This document shows positions 45,522-53,987 of a stretch of DNA of 64,000 bases, one piece after another (position 1 is the first letter of the stretch; every line of letters starts with the position of its first letter). The notes under the pieces are model-generated. The model was not told the origin of the DNA and ran no database searches. It was given only the letters and a program-made list of their open reading frames with translations. Made by a program: the position numbers and the translations under genes. Source of the stretch: Rikenellaceae bacterium (GTDB taxonomy: Bacteria; Bacteroidota; Bacteroidia; Bacteroidales; Rikenellaceae); the NCBI GenBank assembly GCA_015059965.1, contig SUZM01000003.1:152683-216682 (forward strand), written 5' to 3'.

Positions 45522-46008
45522 CTTAAAACGAGAGTGGCGGTATCAGTTTACTGCCGAGCGGTGGTCGCGGTTTCTGCACACGCGGCTCTGGCTTGCTCTG
45601 CCCTGCATGGCAGCCATCACCTTCTGTGTGGTTATTCTGATAGGTTGGATGGGCAACATGGAGCCTTCGCTACTCCTGGAGTCCGGGGCCAAGGAGGCAC
45701 TTATTACCCTCGTAGGAGCCCTCTTTGGCATCCTTATCGCCACGGCCCAGAGCCCCGAAGAGATGGTGCGTGAGGCCGAAGCAGAGCGCTACGAAGCCGA
45801 AGCACTCTACCACTCCACATCGAGGGGGAAGGCCCTCGCCATGGTACTCTTCTTGGGGGCGATTGCCGTAGCCATATTGGCCGTTCCCGCCTTAATTGCC
45901 GAGCAGGCCGATAGCCCTGAAGGGGTTATCAAGATTGTCGGCTCGGTCACGGCAGGAGTTGCCGTAGTGGCAATGCAGATTATCTACAAAGTAACAAATA
46001 AAAGGTAG
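45511..46008 (+). CDS. Small membrane protein, unknown
   Basis: A 165-residue protein with three to four predicted transmembrane segments (about 25-47, 60-78, 108-128 and 138-158) around a charged cytoplasmic stretch rich in Glu and Arg (SPEEMVREAEAERYEAEAL). No known family is recognised. It overlaps the preceding gene by 11 nt and precedes the sirtuin by 6 nt. Confidence 0.82.
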   Translation: MEYNLKREWRYQFTAERWSRFLHTRLWLALPCMAAITFCVVILIGWMGNMEPSLLLESGAKEALITLVGALFGILIATAQSPEEMVREAEAERYEAEALYHSTSRGKALAMVLFLGAIAVAILAVPALIAEQADSPEGVIKIVGSVTAGVAVVAMQIIYKVTNKR

Positions 46009-46014
46009 GGAAAT

Positions 46015-46710
46015 ATGAAAATTGTTGTATTTACCGGTGCCGGGGTGAGTGCCGACAGCGGCATCGCCACCTTCCGCGACTCGGACGGACTTTGGGCCCA
46101 ATACCGCATCGAAGATGTCTGTACCCCCGAAGCACTCCATCGCAATCGGGCTCTGGTGATTGAGTTCTATAACAAGCGTCGCCGCGAGCTCTTCGAGCGC
46201 AAGCCCAATGCGGGCCACTACGCCATTGCCCAGCTCGAAAAGCACTTCGATGTGGAGGTGATCACCCAGAATGTCGATAACCTCCACGAGCAGGCCGGCT
46301 CCTCGAAGGTGCTGCACCTGCACGGTGAACTGACGAAGCTGCGCTCGTCACGCAATCCCGAGCTCATAGTTCCCATCGAGGGGTGGGAGCAAAAGCTCGA
46401 TGCCACGGCTCCCGACGGGTCGCTTCTGCGCCCCCACATCGTCTTCTTTGGAGAGTCGGTGCCGATGATCGAGCCGGCCACGGCGCTGGTCGAGAAGGCC
46501 GACCTGCTGATCGTGGTGGGCACCTCGCTGGCGGTCTATCCCGCCGCCTCGCTGGTCCACTACGCCCGTCCCGAAGTGCCGATCTTCCTGGTCGATCCCG
46601 GCACCCCCGACACCCGCCTGATCCGCAACCCGCTGACCCACATCAAGGCCCGCTCGGCCGAGGGCGTGCCCCGCTTGGTCGAGGAATTGATTGGCACCTC
46701 AAAGAGCTAA
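46015..46710 (+). CDS. cobB: Sir2-family NAD-dependent deacylase without zinc cysteines
   Basis: A 231-residue sirtuin. The NAD motifs are FTGAGVSADSGIATFR (6-21), TQNVDNLHEQAG (84-95), the catalytic HLHGEL (H103) and GTSLAVYPAASLV. The only cysteine is C36, so the four zinc-binding cysteines that normally follow the catalytic His are missing; residues 108-135 carry LRSSRNPELIVPIEG instead. Zinc-less bacterial sirtuins are known. Deacetylation, desuccinylation or NAD hydrolysis are all possible. It is the last gene of the SPFH operon. Confidence 0.9.
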   Translation: MKIVVFTGAGVSADSGIATFRDSDGLWAQYRIEDVCTPEALHRNRALVIEFYNKRRRELFERKPNAGHYAIAQLEKHFDVEVITQNVDNLHEQAGSSKVLHLHGELTKLRSSRNPELIVPIEGWEQKLDATAPDGSLLRPHIVFFGESVPMIEPATALVEKADLLIVVGTSLAVYPAASLVHYARPEVPIFLVDPGTPDTRLIRNPLTHIKARSAEGVPRLVEELIGTSKS

Positions 46711-46792
46711 AACCAAGAGGAAAAGGAAATTCAGAATTGCTACTGGTGCAGTAAATTTACGGATTTGATTTTTCGGTGCATTGCGCCTCTGT

Positions 46793-46848
46793 TTTTAATA
46801 AGTAACGGCCCGTTTCAACTGAACTTGACGGGCCGTTACTTATTAAAA
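46793..46848. repeat. 21-bp perfect inverted repeat after the sirtuin
   Basis: TTTTAATAAGTAACGGCCCGT (46793-46813) pairs perfectly with 46828-46848 across a 14-nt loop. It could act as the operon terminator, though no T-run follows the stem on the plus strand. Confidence 0.75.
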
Positions 46849-47142
46849 CACTGCCCACGGGCAGCGAAAATCAACTTCGCAAATTAGGTTATTTTCAACT
46901 ACTTCATAAAAAATATTGACATTCCCCTAAATCCCCCTTTGACAAAGGGGGACTTGTCGTGGCGATAAACCGCCACTCCTAAAATACAAGTCCGAAGGGT
47001 GGTATTTTTACTCCTCCCTCTGAATCCCCCTTTACGACGATTTATCGTCGTTTCTGCTGTTACGCCTCGGTAAAATCCGCAAGCGAGTTCTGCCGAGGCG
47101 CCGCAGTAGAAAAGAAAAATTTTTCTTTTCTTAATTCTGAAT
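46849..47142. other. Non-coding gap before meaB
   Basis: No gene seen. It holds CCCCTAAATCCCCC (complement at about 30203), an AAGGGGG/CCCCCTTT hairpin (46930-46951), the palindrome ACGACGATTTATCGTCGT (47035-47052) and an AGAAAAG/CTTTTCT hairpin (about 47107-47130). Confidence 0.55.
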
Positions 47143-47156
47143 TTTGAATTATTTTG

Positions 47157-47164
47157 TACCTTTG
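47157..47164 (+). promoter_or_regulatory. meaB -7 element
   Basis: TACCTTTG, 20 nt before the ATG. No well-spaced TTG is seen. Confidence 0.55.
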
Positions 47165-47184
47165 TGTAACAAAGTGCAAAAACT

Positions 47185-48294
47185 ATGGCTTTTACGAAGA
47201 TAGAACACTACGAAAAGGAGTATCTGGATCAGCACCACGACAGCGCACTCAACGTGTCGGAAGGTGTTAGTGATCAGCCGATTGTAAACCCTTACTTCAA
47301 GAAGCGCAAGAAGCGAAGACTCACCACCGATGAGTTTGTCGCAGGCATCTTGGAGGGCAACATCACCATCCTCTCGCAGGCCATCACGCTCGTCGAGAGC
47401 TCCAACCCCGACCACTATGCCCAGGCCCAGGAGATCATCGAACGCTGCCTGCCCCATGCAGGTCGTTCGGTGCGCATCGGTATCACGGGCGTTCCCGGTG
47501 CCGGCAAATCGACCTTCATCGAAGCCGTGGGCAACATGGTTACCTCGATGAACCACAAGCTGGCTGTGCTGGCCATCGACCCCTCGTCGGAGCGCAGCGG
47601 CGGCTCGATCCTGGGCGACAAGACCCGCATGGAGACCATCTGCTCAAATCCCAAGGTCTTCATTCGCCCCTCGCCCTCGGCCGGTTCGCTCGGCGGCGTA
47701 GCCCGCAAGACACGCGAGACGGTGGTGCTGTGCGAGGCTGCCGGCTACGATGTGATCTTCATCGAGACGGTGGGCGTAGGGCAGTCCGAGACGGCCGTAC
47801 ACTCGATGGTCGATCTGTTCATGCTGTTGCAGATCTCGGGTGCCGGCGATGAGTTGCAGGGCATCAAGCGCGGCATCATGGAGATGGCCGACCTGATGGT
47901 AATCACCAAGGCCGACGGCGAAAATATCCACAAGGCCGAGCTGGCCCGCACACAATTCCAGGGGGCCTTGCGCCTCTTCCCGATCCCCGAGTCGGGATGG
48001 AAGCCACAGGTCTTCACCTGCTCGTCGGTGGCCGGCACAGGCCTTGAGCAGGTGTGGTACGGCGTGGAGAAGTACCTCGAGCACACGCAGCAGAACGGTT
48101 ACTTCCAGCACAACCGCAACCGCCAGAACAAATACTGGATGTATGAGTCGATCAACGAGGCGCTGAAGCAAAGCTTCTATCTCAACCCCGAGATCGAACA
48201 GCTGATCCCCGAGTACGAAAAGCAGGTGCTGGAGGATAAGATCTCCTCCTTCATTGCGGCTCATCAGCTGCTGGACAAGTACTTCACCAAGTAA
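47185..48294 (+). CDS. meaB: Methylmalonyl-CoA mutase-associated GTPase MeaB
   Basis: A G3E-family chaperone that protects and reloads B12-dependent methylmalonyl-CoA mutase with intact adenosylcobalamin. It has 369 residues with Walker A GVPGAGKST (102-110), DPSSERSGGSILGDKTRM, ETVGVGQSE and TKADG. An N-terminal helical extension and a C-terminal dimerisation arm fit the family. It lies upstream of the epimerase/decarboxylase operon of the same pathway. Confidence 0.95.
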   Translation: MAFTKIEHYEKEYLDQHHDSALNVSEGVSDQPIVNPYFKKRKKRRLTTDEFVAGILEGNITILSQAITLVESSNPDHYAQAQEIIERCLPHAGRSVRIGITGVPGAGKSTFIEAVGNMVTSMNHKLAVLAIDPSSERSGGSILGDKTRMETICSNPKVFIRPSPSAGSLGGVARKTRETVVLCEAAGYDVIFIETVGVGQSETAVHSMVDLFMLLQISGAGDELQGIKRGIMEMADLMVITKADGENIHKAELARTQFQGALRLFPIPESGWKPQVFTCSSVAGTGLEQVWYGVEKYLEHTQQNGYFQHNRNRQNKYWMYESINEALKQSFYLNPEIEQLIPEYEKQVLEDKISSFIAAHQLLDKYFTK

Positions 48295-48346
48295 CATCCA
48301 AAGAGTCATCAACGACCTTTAGAGAGTCGAAATCGACGGATAGAGA

Positions 48347-48389
48347 CAGAGAGGACCTCCGAATAAGACGAGAGGTCCTCTCTGCATTT
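48347..48389 (+). terminator. meaB terminator
   Basis: A 13-bp perfect stem (48347-48359 with 48372-48384), 12-nt loop, then CATTTTC. Confidence 0.72.
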
Positions 48390-48620
48390 TCACAGAAATT
48401 CAGGCCGGGGCTTTCGAAGAACTCTTTTTTTGAGAAAAAAGAGCAGAAATAATTTTTTTAATCCGTTTTTTCGGGCTATCTTTGTATGATTTATGAGCCC
48501 TCGGGGCCGTTTTGACAAAAAAAGACGCAAAGAGAGAGCCCCCGACATAGGATCGTGTGCAGACCAAAATATTGACAACGAACAAATTAACTAAATACTA
48601 ACTTCAAAAAATTAAAAGTT
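48390..48620 (+). promoter_or_regulatory. Promoter region and leader of the methylmalonyl-CoA decarboxylase operon
   Basis: The -7 element TATCTTTG lies at 48477-48484, without a clear TTG. Upstream is an AT stem CTCTTTTTTT/AAAAAAGAG (48422-48443). The leader to the first ATG is about 130 nt. No gene is seen here. Confidence 0.6.
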
Positions 48621-49031
48621 ATGAAAGTATCACACATTGAGCATCTCGGCGTTGCCGTGAAGTCGTTGGACGAGGCCATTCCCTACTGGGAGAACATGTT
48701 GGGCCTGAAGTGTTATGCCATCGAGGAGGTGGCTGATCAGAAGGTGCGCACCGCATTCTTCATGTTGGGCCAGACGAAGATCGAGCTCCTGGAGCCCACC
48801 TCGGAGGAGTCGACCATCGCCAAGTATCTGGAGACGAAGGGTCCCGGCATCCACCACATGGCTCTGGCCTGCGAGAACATCGAGGAGCAGCTCGCCGATG
48901 CCGAGGCCAAGGGGCTTCGCCTGATCGACAAGACGCCGCGCAAGGGCGCCGAGGGGCTGACGATCGCCTTCCTGCACCCGAAATCGACGCAGGGCATCCT
49001 GACCGAGTTGTGCGAGAACAAGAACAAATAA
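48621..49031 (+). CDS. mce: Methylmalonyl-CoA epimerase
   Basis: Interconverts (R)- and (S)-methylmalonyl-CoA. The 136-residue VOC-fold protein carries metal ligands in HIEHLGVAV, TKIELLEPT, GIHHMALAC and ILTELCE. The length is typical. It is the first gene of the operon leading into the sodium-pumping decarboxylase, which needs the (S)-isomer. Confidence 0.95.
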   Translation: MKVSHIEHLGVAVKSLDEAIPYWENMLGLKCYAIEEVADQKVRTAFFMLGQTKIELLEPTSEESTIAKYLETKGPGIHHMALACENIEEQLADAEAKGLRLIDKTPRKGAEGLTIAFLHPKSTQGILTELCENKNK

Positions 49032-49055
49032 TCCAAAGTAAATCACAAAACTGAT

Positions 49056-50618
49056 ATGAGCGAAATTCAAAACAAAATCAACCTGCTGATCGAGAACCGC
49101 GAGAAGGCTCGCATGGGTGGTGGTCAGAAGGCCATCGAGAAGCAGCACGCCAAGGGCAAATTCACGGCTCGTGAGCGCATCGAGATGCTCCTGGACGAGG
49201 GTAGCTTCGAGGAGTTCGACATGTTCGTAACGCACCGCTGCTACGACTTCGGCATGGAGAAGAGCCACACCTTTGGTGATGGCGTGGTAACGGGTTACGG
49301 CACGATCGCCGGCCGTCTGGTTTACGTCTTCGCACAGGACTTCACCGTAACGGCCGGTTCGCTGTCGATCTCGCTGGCCGACAAGATCTGCAAGATCCAG
49401 GATATGGCCATGCGCAATGGTGCCCCCTGCATCGGTCTGAACGACTCGGGTGGTGCCCGTATCCAGGAGGGTGTAAACGCCCTGGCCGGTTACGCCAACA
49501 TCTTCCAGCGCAACGTGATGTCATCGGGTGTGATTCCGCAGATTTCGGCCATCTTCGGTCCCTGCGCCGGTGGTGCCGTATACTCGCCCGCCCTCACCGA
49601 CTTCATCATCATGAAGAAGGAGACCTCGAACATGTTCCTCACCGGCCCGAAGGTAGTGAAGACCGTAACGGGTGAGGACGTAACCCAGGAGCAGCTGGGT
49701 GGTGCCACGATGCACACCACCAAGTCGGGTGTGGCTCAGTTTGCCGTAGACACCGAGGAGGAGGGTATCGAGGTGATCAAGAAGCTGATCAGCTACATCC
49801 CCCAGAACAACATGGAGGAGACCCCGATGACCGTCTGCACCGACCGCATCGACCGTCTGGATGACACGCTCAACGAGATCATCCCCGACAACCCGAACAA
49901 GGCTTACGATATGTACGACGTGATTCGTGCCATCGTCGATAACGGCGAGTTCCTTGAGCCTTCGGCCGGTTATGCCAAGAATATCATCACCTGCTTCGCC
50001 CGTTTCAACGGCCAGTCGGTAGGTATCATCGCCAACCAGCCCAAGTTCATGGCCGGCGTACTGGACATCAACGCTTCGCGCAAGGCTGCCCGCTTCGTGC
50101 GTTTCTGCGATGCCTTCAACATTCCGCTCGTGACGCTCGTAGACGTTCCCGGCTTCCTGCCCGGTACGACCCAGGAGTATGGCGGCGTAATTACCCACGG
50201 TGCCAAGCTGCTGTTCGCCTACTGCGAGGCTACGGTGCCGAAGGTAACCGTAACGCTGCGTAAGGCCTATGGTGGTGCCTATATCGTAATGTCGTCGAAG
50301 CACATCCGTGGCGATATCAACTACGCATGGCCTACGGCCGAGATCGCTGTGATGGGTGCCAGTGGTGCCGTTGAGGTGTTGCAGGCCAAGGCGCTGGCCG
50401 CCATCGAGAATCCCGAGGAGAAGGCCAAGTTCGTTGCCGAGAAGGAGCAGGAGTACCGCGACAAGTTCTCGAACCCCTACAACGCAGCCCGCTACGGCTA
50501 CATCGACGATGTGATCGAGCCGCGTAACACGCGTTTCCGCATCATCCGCGCCCTGCAGTCGCTGGCCACGAAGCGTTTGCAGAACCCCGCCAAGAAGCAC
50601 TCGAACATTCCTTTGTAA
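49056..50618 (+). CDS. mmdA: Methylmalonyl-CoA decarboxylase / acyl-CoA carboxylase carboxyltransferase subunit
   Basis: A 520-residue carboxyltransferase that moves CO2 between methylmalonyl-CoA and biotin on the carrier subunit. It has two crotonase-like halves: [20 protein letters not shown] and [13 protein letters not shown] in the first, then [17 protein letters not shown] and [10 protein letters not shown] in the second. It lies 24 nt after mce, with oadG, a biotin carrier and oadB following. The context favours the sodium-translocating decarboxylase, run in succinate-propionate metabolism, over propionyl-CoA carboxylase (inference). Confidence 0.93.
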   Translation: MSEIQNKINLLIENREKARMGGGQKAIEKQHAKGKFTARERIEMLLDEGSFEEFDMFVTHRCYDFGMEKSHTFGDGVVTGYGTIAGRLVYVFAQDFTVTAGSLSISLADKICKIQDMAMRNGAPCIGLNDSGGARIQEGVNALAGYANIFQRNVMSSGVIPQISAIFGPCAGGAVYSPALTDFIIMKKETSNMFLTGPKVVKTVTGEDVTQEQLGGATMHTTKSGVAQFAVDTEEEGIEVIKKLISYIPQNNMEETPMTVCTDRIDRLDDTLNEIIPDNPNKAYDMYDVIRAIVDNGEFLEPSAGYAKNIITCFARFNGQSVGIIANQPKFMAGVLDINASRKAARFVRFCDAFNIPLVTLVDVPGFLPGTTQEYGGVITHGAKLLFAYCEATVPKVTVTLRKAYGGAYIVMSSKHIRGDINYAWPTAEIAVMGASGAVEVLQAKALAAIENPEEKAKFVAEKEQEYRDKFSNPYNAARYGYIDDVIEPRNTRFRIIRALQSLATKRLQNPAKKHSNIPL

Positions 50619-50640
50619 ACCATCCTAAACGTATAGAATT

Positions 50641-50973
50641 ATGATTCTGTTACAAGCAAATTGGGATTGGTCGCAGGTTCTTTGGACGTCGTTGATCAGC
50701 GTGGTGTTGGTCTTTTCCGTACTGCTGCTGCTGGTCTTTGTGATGCAGATTTTCGGCAAGGCCGTAACCTGGCACCGCGCCTCGAAACCCAAGCAGACCC
50801 TGTCGCTGCATGAGGAGGAGGTGGCTGCCATCATGACGGCCCTGAAGCTCTACAAGAGCGCCCTGCACGACAAGGAGTCGGAGGTGCTGACCATCCTGAG
50901 CATCAAACGTGCTTACTCGCCCTGGAGCTCGAAGATCCACGGCTTAACCCAATTACCTGACCGCAAGTTTTAA
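50641..50973 (+). CDS. OadG-family small subunit of the decarboxylase
   Basis: A 110-residue membrane protein with one transmembrane segment (about 14-38: SLISVVLVFSVLLLLVFVMQIFG) and a soluble tail, matching the gamma/delta subunits that hold such pumps together. It lies between mmdA and the biotin carrier, as in other operons of this type. The sequence itself is weakly conserved; context supports the call. Confidence 0.82.
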   Translation: MILLQANWDWSQVLWTSLISVVLVFSVLLLLVFVMQIFGKAVTWHRASKPKQTLSLHEEEVAAIMTALKLYKSALHDKESEVLTILSIKRAYSPWSSKIHGLTQLPDRKF

Positions 50974-50982
50974 GATTAGACA

Positions 50983-51444
50983 ATGAAAAAATATTCTTTG
51001 AAAGTAAACGGCCACAACTACGATGTGACCATTGACGAAGTAAACGAGGCCTCGACGCTGGCTCATGTGACCGTAAACGGCACGGCCTACGAGGTGGAGA
51101 TCGAGGGAGGTAAGGGCGCTGCCGCCCAGAAGCCCCAGGTAGCTCCCGTTCCGACGGCCGCCAGCAACATCGCCGTAACCCCCACCACGGCATCTCCCTC
51201 GCGTCCCGCTGCGGTAGCTCCCGCAGGCGGCGGCCACACCGTGAAGAGCCCGCTGCCCGGCACGGTACTGGCCGTTAAGGTGAAGGAGGGCGACAAGGTG
51301 GCTGCCGGTCAGTCGCTGCTGGTCCTCGAGGCTATGAAGATGGAGAACGAAATCAATGCCGACCGCGCCGGTGTAGTCAAGACTGTATGCGTACAGCAGG
51401 GTGCTACGGTGATGGAGGGCGATAACCTGATTGTAATCGAGTAG
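50983..51444 (+). CDS. mmdC: Biotin carrier subunit of the decarboxylase
   Basis: A 153-residue biotinyl protein. The N-terminal 42 residues form a small beta-rich region ([19 protein letters not shown]). An Ala/Pro/Thr-rich flexible linker follows (about 45-85), then a biotinyl domain with EAMKMEN and biotinyl-Lys K119. It carries CO2 from MmdA to OadB. It is 9 nt after oadG and 2 nt before oadB. Confidence 0.93.
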   Translation: MKKYSLKVNGHNYDVTIDEVNEASTLAHVTVNGTAYEVEIEGGKGAAAQKPQVAPVPTAASNIAVTPTTASPSRPAAVAPAGGGHTVKSPLPGTVLAVKVKEGDKVAAGQSLLVLEAMKMENEINADRAGVVKTVCVQQGATVMEGDNLIVIE

Positions 51445-51446
51445 GT

Positions 51447-52652
51447 ATGATTAGTCTGCTTCAATCCAATTTCGCACTGGAGAGCATCGAGAAATTCTTC
51501 GCGTCGATGGGCTTTACGGCCTTCTTCTCGGAGATGGGCGTGGGCAACTTCATCATGATCCTCATCGCCTTCTTCCTGCTCTACTTAGCCATCAAGAAGG
51601 AGTACGAACCGATGCTGATGATGACCATCGCCTTCGGTATGCTCCTGACGAACCTCCCCGGTGCAGGACTCTTCCACGAAGAGCTCTTCGCCGGCGGCCA
51701 CGTCCACTGGGCCGAGTTCGTAAACGGAGCCGGTCTGCTGGACTACCTCTACCTGGGTGTTAAGCTCGGTATCTATCCCTGCTTGATCTTCGTGGGTGTG
51801 GGCGCCATGACCGACTTCGGTCCGCTGATTGCCAACCCCAAGAGCTTCCTGCTGGGTGCCGCTGCCCAGATCGGTATCTTCGCCACCTTCATCGGTGCCT
51901 ATGCCATGGGCTTCACCCCCGAGCAGGCCGGTTCGATCGGTATCATCGGTGGTGCCGACGGCCCGACGGCCATCTTCCTCACGGCCCGTCTGGCTCCCGA
52001 GTTGCTGGGTCCGATTGCTGTGGCTGCCTACTCCTACATGGCCCTTGTGCCGGTGATCCAGCCTCCCATCATGAAGCTGCTCACCTCCAAGCAGGAGCGT
52101 GAGATCAAGATGTCGCAGCTGCGCCCCGTGACCAAGAAGGAGAAGATTCTCTTCCCCATTATTATCGCCTCGATCATCTCGCTGCTGCTGCCCGATGCGG
52201 CTCCGCTGATTGGCTGCTTGATGCTGGGTAACCTGATGAAGGAGTGCGGCGTGGTGGATCGCCTCTCGAAGACGGTTCAGAACGAGCTGATGAACATCGT
52301 GGTGATCTTCCTGGGCCTCACGGTAGGTGCCACGGCTACGGCTGAGACCTTCCTGAAGCTCGAGACCATCAAGATTATTGTGATGGGAGTCGTTGCCTTC
52401 GGCGTTGCCACGGCATGCGGTGTACTGTTCGCCAAACTGATGAACCTCTTCCTCAAGGATGGCAATAAGATCAACCCGCTCATTGGCTCGGCCGGCGTTT
52501 CGGCAGTTCCTATGGCTGCCCGCGTTTCGCAGAAGGTAGGCCAGGAGTGCAACCCCTCGAACTTCCTATTGATGCACGCTATGGGTCCCAATGTAGCCGG
52601 TGTGGTAGGCTCGGCCGTAGCTGCCGGTCTGCTGCTCTCGTTCCTCGGATAG
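51447..52652 (+). CDS. oadB: Sodium-translocating decarboxylase beta subunit
   Basis: A 401-residue membrane subunit that releases CO2 from carboxybiotin and exports sodium ions. About nine transmembrane segments are seen. The functionally essential aspartate in [10 protein letters not shown] is D171, and the conserved [12 protein letters not shown] and [14 protein letters not shown] segments are present. It completes the mce-mmdA-oadG-mmdC-oadB operon. A terminator follows at 52669. Confidence 0.95.
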   Translation: MISLLQSNFALESIEKFFASMGFTAFFSEMGVGNFIMILIAFFLLYLAIKKEYEPMLMMTIAFGMLLTNLPGAGLFHEELFAGGHVHWAEFVNGAGLLDYLYLGVKLGIYPCLIFVGVGAMTDFGPLIANPKSFLLGAAAQIGIFATFIGAYAMGFTPEQAGSIGIIGGADGPTAIFLTARLAPELLGPIAVAAYSYMALVPVIQPPIMKLLTSKQEREIKMSQLRPVTKKEKILFPIIIASIISLLLPDAAPLIGCLMLGNLMKECGVVDRLSKTVQNELMNIVVIFLGLTVGATATAETFLKLETIKIIVMGVVAFGVATACGVLFAKLMNLFLKDGNKINPLIGSAGVSAVPMAARVSQKVGQECNPSNFLLMHAMGPNVAGVVGSAVAAGLLLSFLG

Positions 52653-52668
52653 GGTAGTGTACCTATAT

Positions 52669-52712
52669 AATAATAAGGCCTCGCAATTTTTCTGCGGGGC
52701 TTTATTATTCGA
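52669..52712 (+). terminator. Terminator of the decarboxylase operon
   Basis: A stem of 17 positions with two non-Watson-Crick pairs (52669-52685 with 52693-52709), AT-rich outside and GC-rich near the loop. Confidence 0.75.
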
Positions 52713-52854
52713 TTCACAATTTTCTCATTCCTCACTCCTCATTCCTCATTCCTAATTCCTCTCAAAAAGCGCCAATCCAGAAACCATAAGTTTCTTTGGG
52801 GCCTATTGAATATCAGTGAATTATAAAAAATGAAGAATTTTTTTTGCAACTTTC

Positions 52855-52885
52855 TTGCACGATAAAAAAAATAGTTGTACTTTTG
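52855..52885 (+). promoter_or_regulatory. rplM-rpsI promoter
   Basis: TTG (52855-52857) and TACTTTTG (52878-52885), 20-bp spacer. Confidence 0.82.
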
Positions 52886-52886
52886 C

Positions 52887-52916
52887 GCCACTACTTTGAG
52901 AAAAAAGTAGGCGGAT
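52887..52916 (+). promoter_or_regulatory. Hairpin in the rplM leader
   Basis: CGCC-AC-TACTTT pairs with AAAGTAGGCG around GAGAAA, a bulged stem right at the 5' end of the predicted transcript. It is possibly an autoregulatory r-protein site or 5' stabiliser. Confidence 0.45.
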
Positions 52917-52951
52917 TACATTAAAAAACAAGTATTAACTAAACGTAAAAA

Positions 52952-53407
52952 ATGGATTCATTAAGCTACAAGACCATCTCGGCGAACGCAGCTACCATTC
53001 AGAAGGATTGGTATGTGATCGACGCTACCGACGAGGTGCTGGGACGCCTTGCGTCGCAGGTTGCCAAGATCCTGCGCGGCAAGAACAAGCCGAGCTACAC
53101 CCCCCACGCTGATTGCGGTGACTATGTGATCGTAATCAACGCCGACAAGGTGAAGCTGACCGGCAAGAAATTAACGGACAAGGAGTATGTGCGCTACACG
53201 GGTCACCCCGGCGGCCAGCGTTTCGCTACCCCCGAGGACTACCTGCACCGCAAGCCTACCTTCCTGGTAGAGCACGCTGTAAAGGGTATGCTCCCCAAGA
53301 CTCGCCTGGGCGAGGCCATTATGAAGAACCTGAAGGTTTATGCCGGCGCCGAGCACCCGCACGTTGCCCAGAACCCCAAGGCCATCAAGTTGAACGAACT
53401 TAAGTAA
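52952..53407 (+). CDS. rplM: 50S ribosomal protein L13
   Basis: A 151-residue L13, part of the large subunit and an early assembly protein. DWYVIDATDEVLGRLASQVAKILRGKNK, YVRYTGHPGG and AVKGMLPK are family hallmarks. It is followed by rpsI after 11 nt, the near-universal L13-S9 pair. Confidence 0.98.
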   Translation: MDSLSYKTISANAATIQKDWYVIDATDEVLGRLASQVAKILRGKNKPSYTPHADCGDYVIVINADKVKLTGKKLTDKEYVRYTGHPGGQRFATPEDYLHRKPTFLVEHAVKGMLPKTRLGEAIMKNLKVYAGAEHPHVAQNPKAIKLNELK

Positions 53408-53418
53408 GAGAGAAGATT

Positions 53419-53808
53419 ATGGAAGTTATCAATACCGTAGGTCGCCGTAAGGCCGCTGTGGCTCGCGTATTCCTGAAGCCCGGCAATGGTCAGATCACCA
53501 TCAACCACAAAGCTCTCGACGTATATTTCCCGCTCGAAATCCTGCGCTATGAGGTGAAGCAGCCCCTGTTGGTTACCAACACCCTGGAGCAGTTCGATGT
53601 AACCATCAACCTCGATGGCGGTGGTATCAAGGGTCAGGCCGAGGCCGCCCGTTTGGGTATCGCCCGCGCCCTGTGCGAGGTAAACGCTGAGGAGTATCGC
53701 TCGGTGCTGAAGAAGAACGGCTTCCTGATGCGTGATCCCCGCGAGGTTGAGCGTAAGAAGCCCGGTCAGCCCGGTGCACGTCGCAAGTTCCAGTTCTCGA
53801 AGCGTTAA
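53419..53808 (+). CDS. rpsI: 30S ribosomal protein S9
   Basis: A 129-residue S9; its C-terminal tail (RRKFQFSKR) reaches the P-site tRNA. The TVGRRKAAVARV N-terminus and GGGIKGQAEAARLGIARAL are hallmarks. The normal C-terminal KFQFSKR is intact. Confidence 0.98.
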   Translation: MEVINTVGRRKAAVARVFLKPGNGQITINHKALDVYFPLEILRYEVKQPLLVTNTLEQFDVTINLDGGGIKGQAEAARLGIARALCEVNAEEYRSVLKKNGFLMRDPREVERKKPGQPGARRKFQFSKR

Positions 53809-53987
53809 TCCCTTCGCCGAACTTTTTATTGCGACATCGGTGCCAAGAGTTTTCAAACCCTGGGGACTCGAACGATTACTCCGCGGTTGCTCAAGGTGCA
53901 AAAACTGGTGGGACTGCTGCCTGAAAGCAGGGTAGTGCTACCCGCAAGTTGAAGAAAAGTAAAAAACAAATTAAAAAAGAGAAAACA
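53809..53987 (+). promoter_or_regulatory. Candidate leader upstream of rpsB
   Basis: This 179-nt gap separates rpsI and rpsB and has no promoter of the TAnnTTTG type. It holds a stem CTGC/GCAG around CTGAAA (about 53919-53934), then GGGTAG-TG-CTACCC (about 53930-53943), followed by an A-rich stretch to the ATG. A ribosomal-protein leader for S2 is plausible. Confidence 0.4.
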
